Both the position numbers and the translations under genes were made by a program. From NCBI GenBank assembly GCA_002381125.1, contig DFUT01000018.1:496-52433 (forward strand): a stretch of 51,938 bases of DNA, read 5' to 3'. Each line of letters begins with the position of its first letter. Positions within the stretch are counted from its first letter, which is position 1. Shown here piece by piece: positions 50,052 to 51,938 of the stretch. Origin of the DNA: Bacteroidales bacterium UBA4179. GTDB taxonomy: Bacteria; Bacteroidota; Bacteroidia; Bacteroidales; Dysgonomonadaceae. Under the pieces are notes generated by a model. That model saw only the letters and a list, made by a program, of their open reading frames with translations. It did no database searches and was not told where the DNA came from.

Positions 50052-51416
50052 TTTTGTTTTTCTTTCAATCTCGTTAAGTTCTTTTATTAAAAGTCTTTTT
50101 GTATTGGTAATGCTATCCTTTTTTAAAGGGACGCCTAAAATCAATATTGTATTGGTGACTTTGTTAATTCCATTTTTATACTGTATACTTTTTATTTCAA
50201 TTTGATCGGAAGGATAACATAAGAAACCAAACTTAAAATCAGTTTTACTGAATGATGAGTAAGCCATGATTTGATGCAAGTCATGCCTATATTCTTTTTT
50301 TAGCACTTCACTTTGATCAAACTTATTGTATAGATTTGATTTATATTTGGCATCAATAAAAACCAAGACATTTTCTTTCTGAAAAATAGCATCCGGTTCT
50401 ATGTGCTTTAGTTCCCATGCGTAATGCTTTGAAGACCTAGAATGAAACTTGAAGTTCGTATACAGTCGTCCACCAGTTTCCTTTACTGCTTCTTTAAAAA
50501 TGTATTGGACAAATTTTTCGAAAACATCTGAAAAATCAACACGCCAAGCTGTACTGTCTACAAGGTTAAAGTTTAGGATTTTATTTGCTTGTTCCTTACA
50601 AGTTTTTACAGTCGGACTATCTGAAAACCGGATTATAATTCTATTAGTTGCTTTTGGTTTGTGATGATACAAACGTTCTTCAAGAAACGATAATCTATTT
50701 CTTACTGTGTTTTTAATTCTTTGAGGAGTGTTCGCTGAAAGAATTTCCTTTTTGCAAATGTCAAACACATACCTGATTTCAGCATATTCGCTATGAAATT
50801 CGCTTAAAATATTCGTCCTTACCGGAAACTTTAACCGGTTTTCCACCTTGTATTCATTGTTGATATATTTTGTCCAATTGATTTGGCCAGTTGGCTGACT
50901 TGAGACTTTTTCAACGTTGTCAAATTTTTGCCACGGTCTCATGGTTAGTTTTTCAAGAGATTCAATAAATTTTATAGCTTCCAAATACAACGGAGGTCTA
51001 AAGTTTCTACCTGATGCTAGTGGTAAACTATCAGTGATCTCTGGGCTTATTTCTGTACCAAGTAGATCTAGAATTTCAATATAATCCTCAAATCTGTCAT
51101 GCCCGGTAAACCTGGGCATAACAACAAAATCACCAATTTGTTTCCCGGTGTCGGGAGCTCGCAGCGGAATAGAGCCAATAAAACCAGAAGAACGAAATGT
51201 GAGTGTCGTATTTTGGTCCGTTCCCAAAATGTAGGGTTGAACACCAAGGAATTTAAATTGCACTGAATTGTAATCAATGAATTTTTGAAGGTATTGTCCT
51301 ATAATTCTTTTGTCAGCTGACTTGAACCATTTTTTTTGTAATGCAATTCCACTTAACTGTTTGGATTGTTCAGTTAAGCAAGGTATTTCATAAAAAACAT
51401 CTAATGGTTTTGTCAT
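50037..51416 (-). CDS. mcrC: McrC-type nuclease subunit of an McrBC modification-dependent restriction system
   Basis: A 459-residue McrC-like protein. The C-terminal PD-(D/E)xK nuclease core is visible as EPDAIF (Asp342) and FIDAKYK (Asp355, Lys357), and the N-terminal 250 residues match the helical McrC linker region (for example QPTGQINWTKYI and RNRLSFLEERLYHH). It partners with the McrB GTPase to cut DNA carrying methylated or hydroxymethylated cytosine. The start codon overlaps the mcrB stop in ATGA, so translation is coupled. Its last codons lie inside repeat copy 2. AT-rich composition fits the accessory zone. Confidence 0.88.
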   Translation of the reverse strand: MTKPLDVFYEIPCLTEQSKQLSGIALQKKWFKSADKRIIGQYLQKFIDYNSVQFKFLGVQPYILGTDQNTTLTFRSSGFIGSIPLRAPDTGKQIGDFVVMPRFTGHDRFEDYIEILDLLGTEISPEITDSLPLASGRNFRPPLYLEAIKFIESLEKLTMRPWQKFDNVEKVSSQPTGQINWTKYINNEYKVENRLKFPVRTNILSEFHSEYAEIRYVFDICKKEILSANTPQRIKNTVRNRLSFLEERLYHHKPKATNRIIIRFSDSPTVKTCKEQANKILNFNLVDSTAWRVDFSDVFEKFVQYIFKEAVKETGGRLYTNFKFHSRSSKHYAWELKHIEPDAIFQKENVLVFIDAKYKSNLYNKFDQSEVLKKEYRHDLHQIMAYSSFSKTDFKFGFLCYPSDQIEIKSIQYKNGINKVTNTILILGVPLKKDSITNTKRLLIKELNEIERKTKKNND

Positions 51417-51938
51417 TCGAAAAGTGAAAGATTTATTCTAGTGGAGAAGTAGTTATTGAACTCTTCTTTTGCGTTTCTTAATAGTCCTTCTTGTAAATAC
51501 TCTTTAATTAAAGGGAGTATTTCGTAACGAATACGATTTTTCATTTCGTCTTCAGAGTCAGCAATAAAATAACCTTGTCCAGGTTGTAATGTCAACTCTT
51601 CGCTTGAGGCATACCAATCAAATATTTCTTGAATTTTAGTAAAGTCTTCTTTGAAAAACTGTTTTGAATTTATGGCCTTTGGTTTAAGCGTATACCAGGC
51701 AAAACGTCTTCTTAGAGCAAAATCCACCACGGCTAAACTTCTGTCGGCTGTGTTCATAGTTGCTATGACGAAAAAGTTATCGGGTAGTTTTTTCACCTTG
51801 AAGTTGGGAAAAATTTCGATGTCAACATTTGAAATATCCATTTTATGTTCGAATAGGTAAAATATTGGTCCTAATACATTTGAAAGATTAGCTCTATTTA
51901 TTTCATCAATAATTAAAATGACTTTTTCGGTGTTATGT
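51413..51938 (-). CDS. mcrB: McrB-type AAA+ GTPase, 5' part cut by the window end
   Basis: The frame is open to the window edge, so the start lies beyond position 51938. Visible are the Walker B VILIIDEINRANLS at the edge, the sensor segment FFVIATMNTADRSLA and the arginine finger region DFALRRRFAW, all typical of McrB AAA+ modules. The C-terminal tail follows. A shorter in-frame ATG at 51841 would drop the Walker B and is not the start. It forms the motor that feeds DNA to McrC, which is encoded next with a 4-bp overlap. Confidence 0.9.
   Translation of the reverse strand, partial: HNTEKVILIIDEINRANLSNVLGPIFYLFEHKMDISNVDIEIFPNFKVKKLPDNFFVIATMNTADRSLAVVDFALRRRFAWYTLKPKAINSKQFFKEDFTKIQEIFDWYASSEELTLQPGQGYFIADSEDEMKNRIRYEILPLIKEYLQEGLLRNAKEEFNNYFSTRINLSLFE

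Overview
The window reads as a chromosomal segment of a Bacteroidales bacterium (phylum Bacteroidota), possibly near Dysgonomonas, Petrimonas or Tannerella. The evidence is the gene families (DUF2723, DUF1599, a BT_3928-type DoxX protein, TonB receptor with a carboxypeptidase-regulatory-like domain, M49 peptidase with HECLGH, murTKQ), weak Shine-Dalgarno signals, and Bacteroidota promoters (TTG/TTTG, about 20 bp, TAnnTTTG). The family-level placement is inference. No rRNA, tRNA or CRISPR array was seen.

Left half (1-24.6 kb, mostly + strand). A glycosyltransferase leads a peptidoglycan-salvage cluster: SpoIID/LytB-like protein, AmpG-like permease, NamZ exo-muramidase, and the MurNAc transporter/kinase/etherase set murT-murK-murQ. 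Next come a His-rich membrane protein with a TonB receptor, then a structured leader ahead of a methyltransferase, a YkoF-like protein and a corrinoid adenosyltransferase. A decayed copy of the YkoF-like gene lies 4 kb upstream. A Dps-like ferritin, a 42-bp minisatellite, a FemAB-like protein, an M23-LysM peptidase, Ndk, a large DUF2723 protein, a deacetylase, a MATE exporter and a cytidylate-kinase-like protein follow.

Middle (24.6-41.7 kb). A minus-strand folate block holds ThyA, FolA and a large amidase-like secreted protein, the last two coupled by an ATGA overlap. FolC overlaps the dipeptidyl peptidase III lipoprotein gene. A plus-strand housekeeping run follows: DUF1599, DoxX-like, TpiA, SPOR, FolE. 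Then come TypA, a BON lipoprotein, an esterase and a TlpA-like protein.

Right end (41.7-51.9 kb) is an AT-richer accessory zone full of gene debris and defence-type genes. It contains an hsdM relic, an HNH-nuclease relic back-to-back with a frameshifted ApeA-like relic, an intact CxxC/NEH nuclease-like gene, an intact HEPN-type protein, a tandem pair of small orphan proteins, hairpin or GCGTTAGC-type repeats between the orphan genes, an IS21 element with a decayed istA and intact istB, an IS5-type transposase scrap, two 142-bp direct repeats bracketing a DUF2975 gene and an alkD pseudogene, and finally mcrC and the 3' part of mcrB, which runs out of the window. The zone looks like a defence-island or cassette hotspot that repeatedly gains and loses genes.
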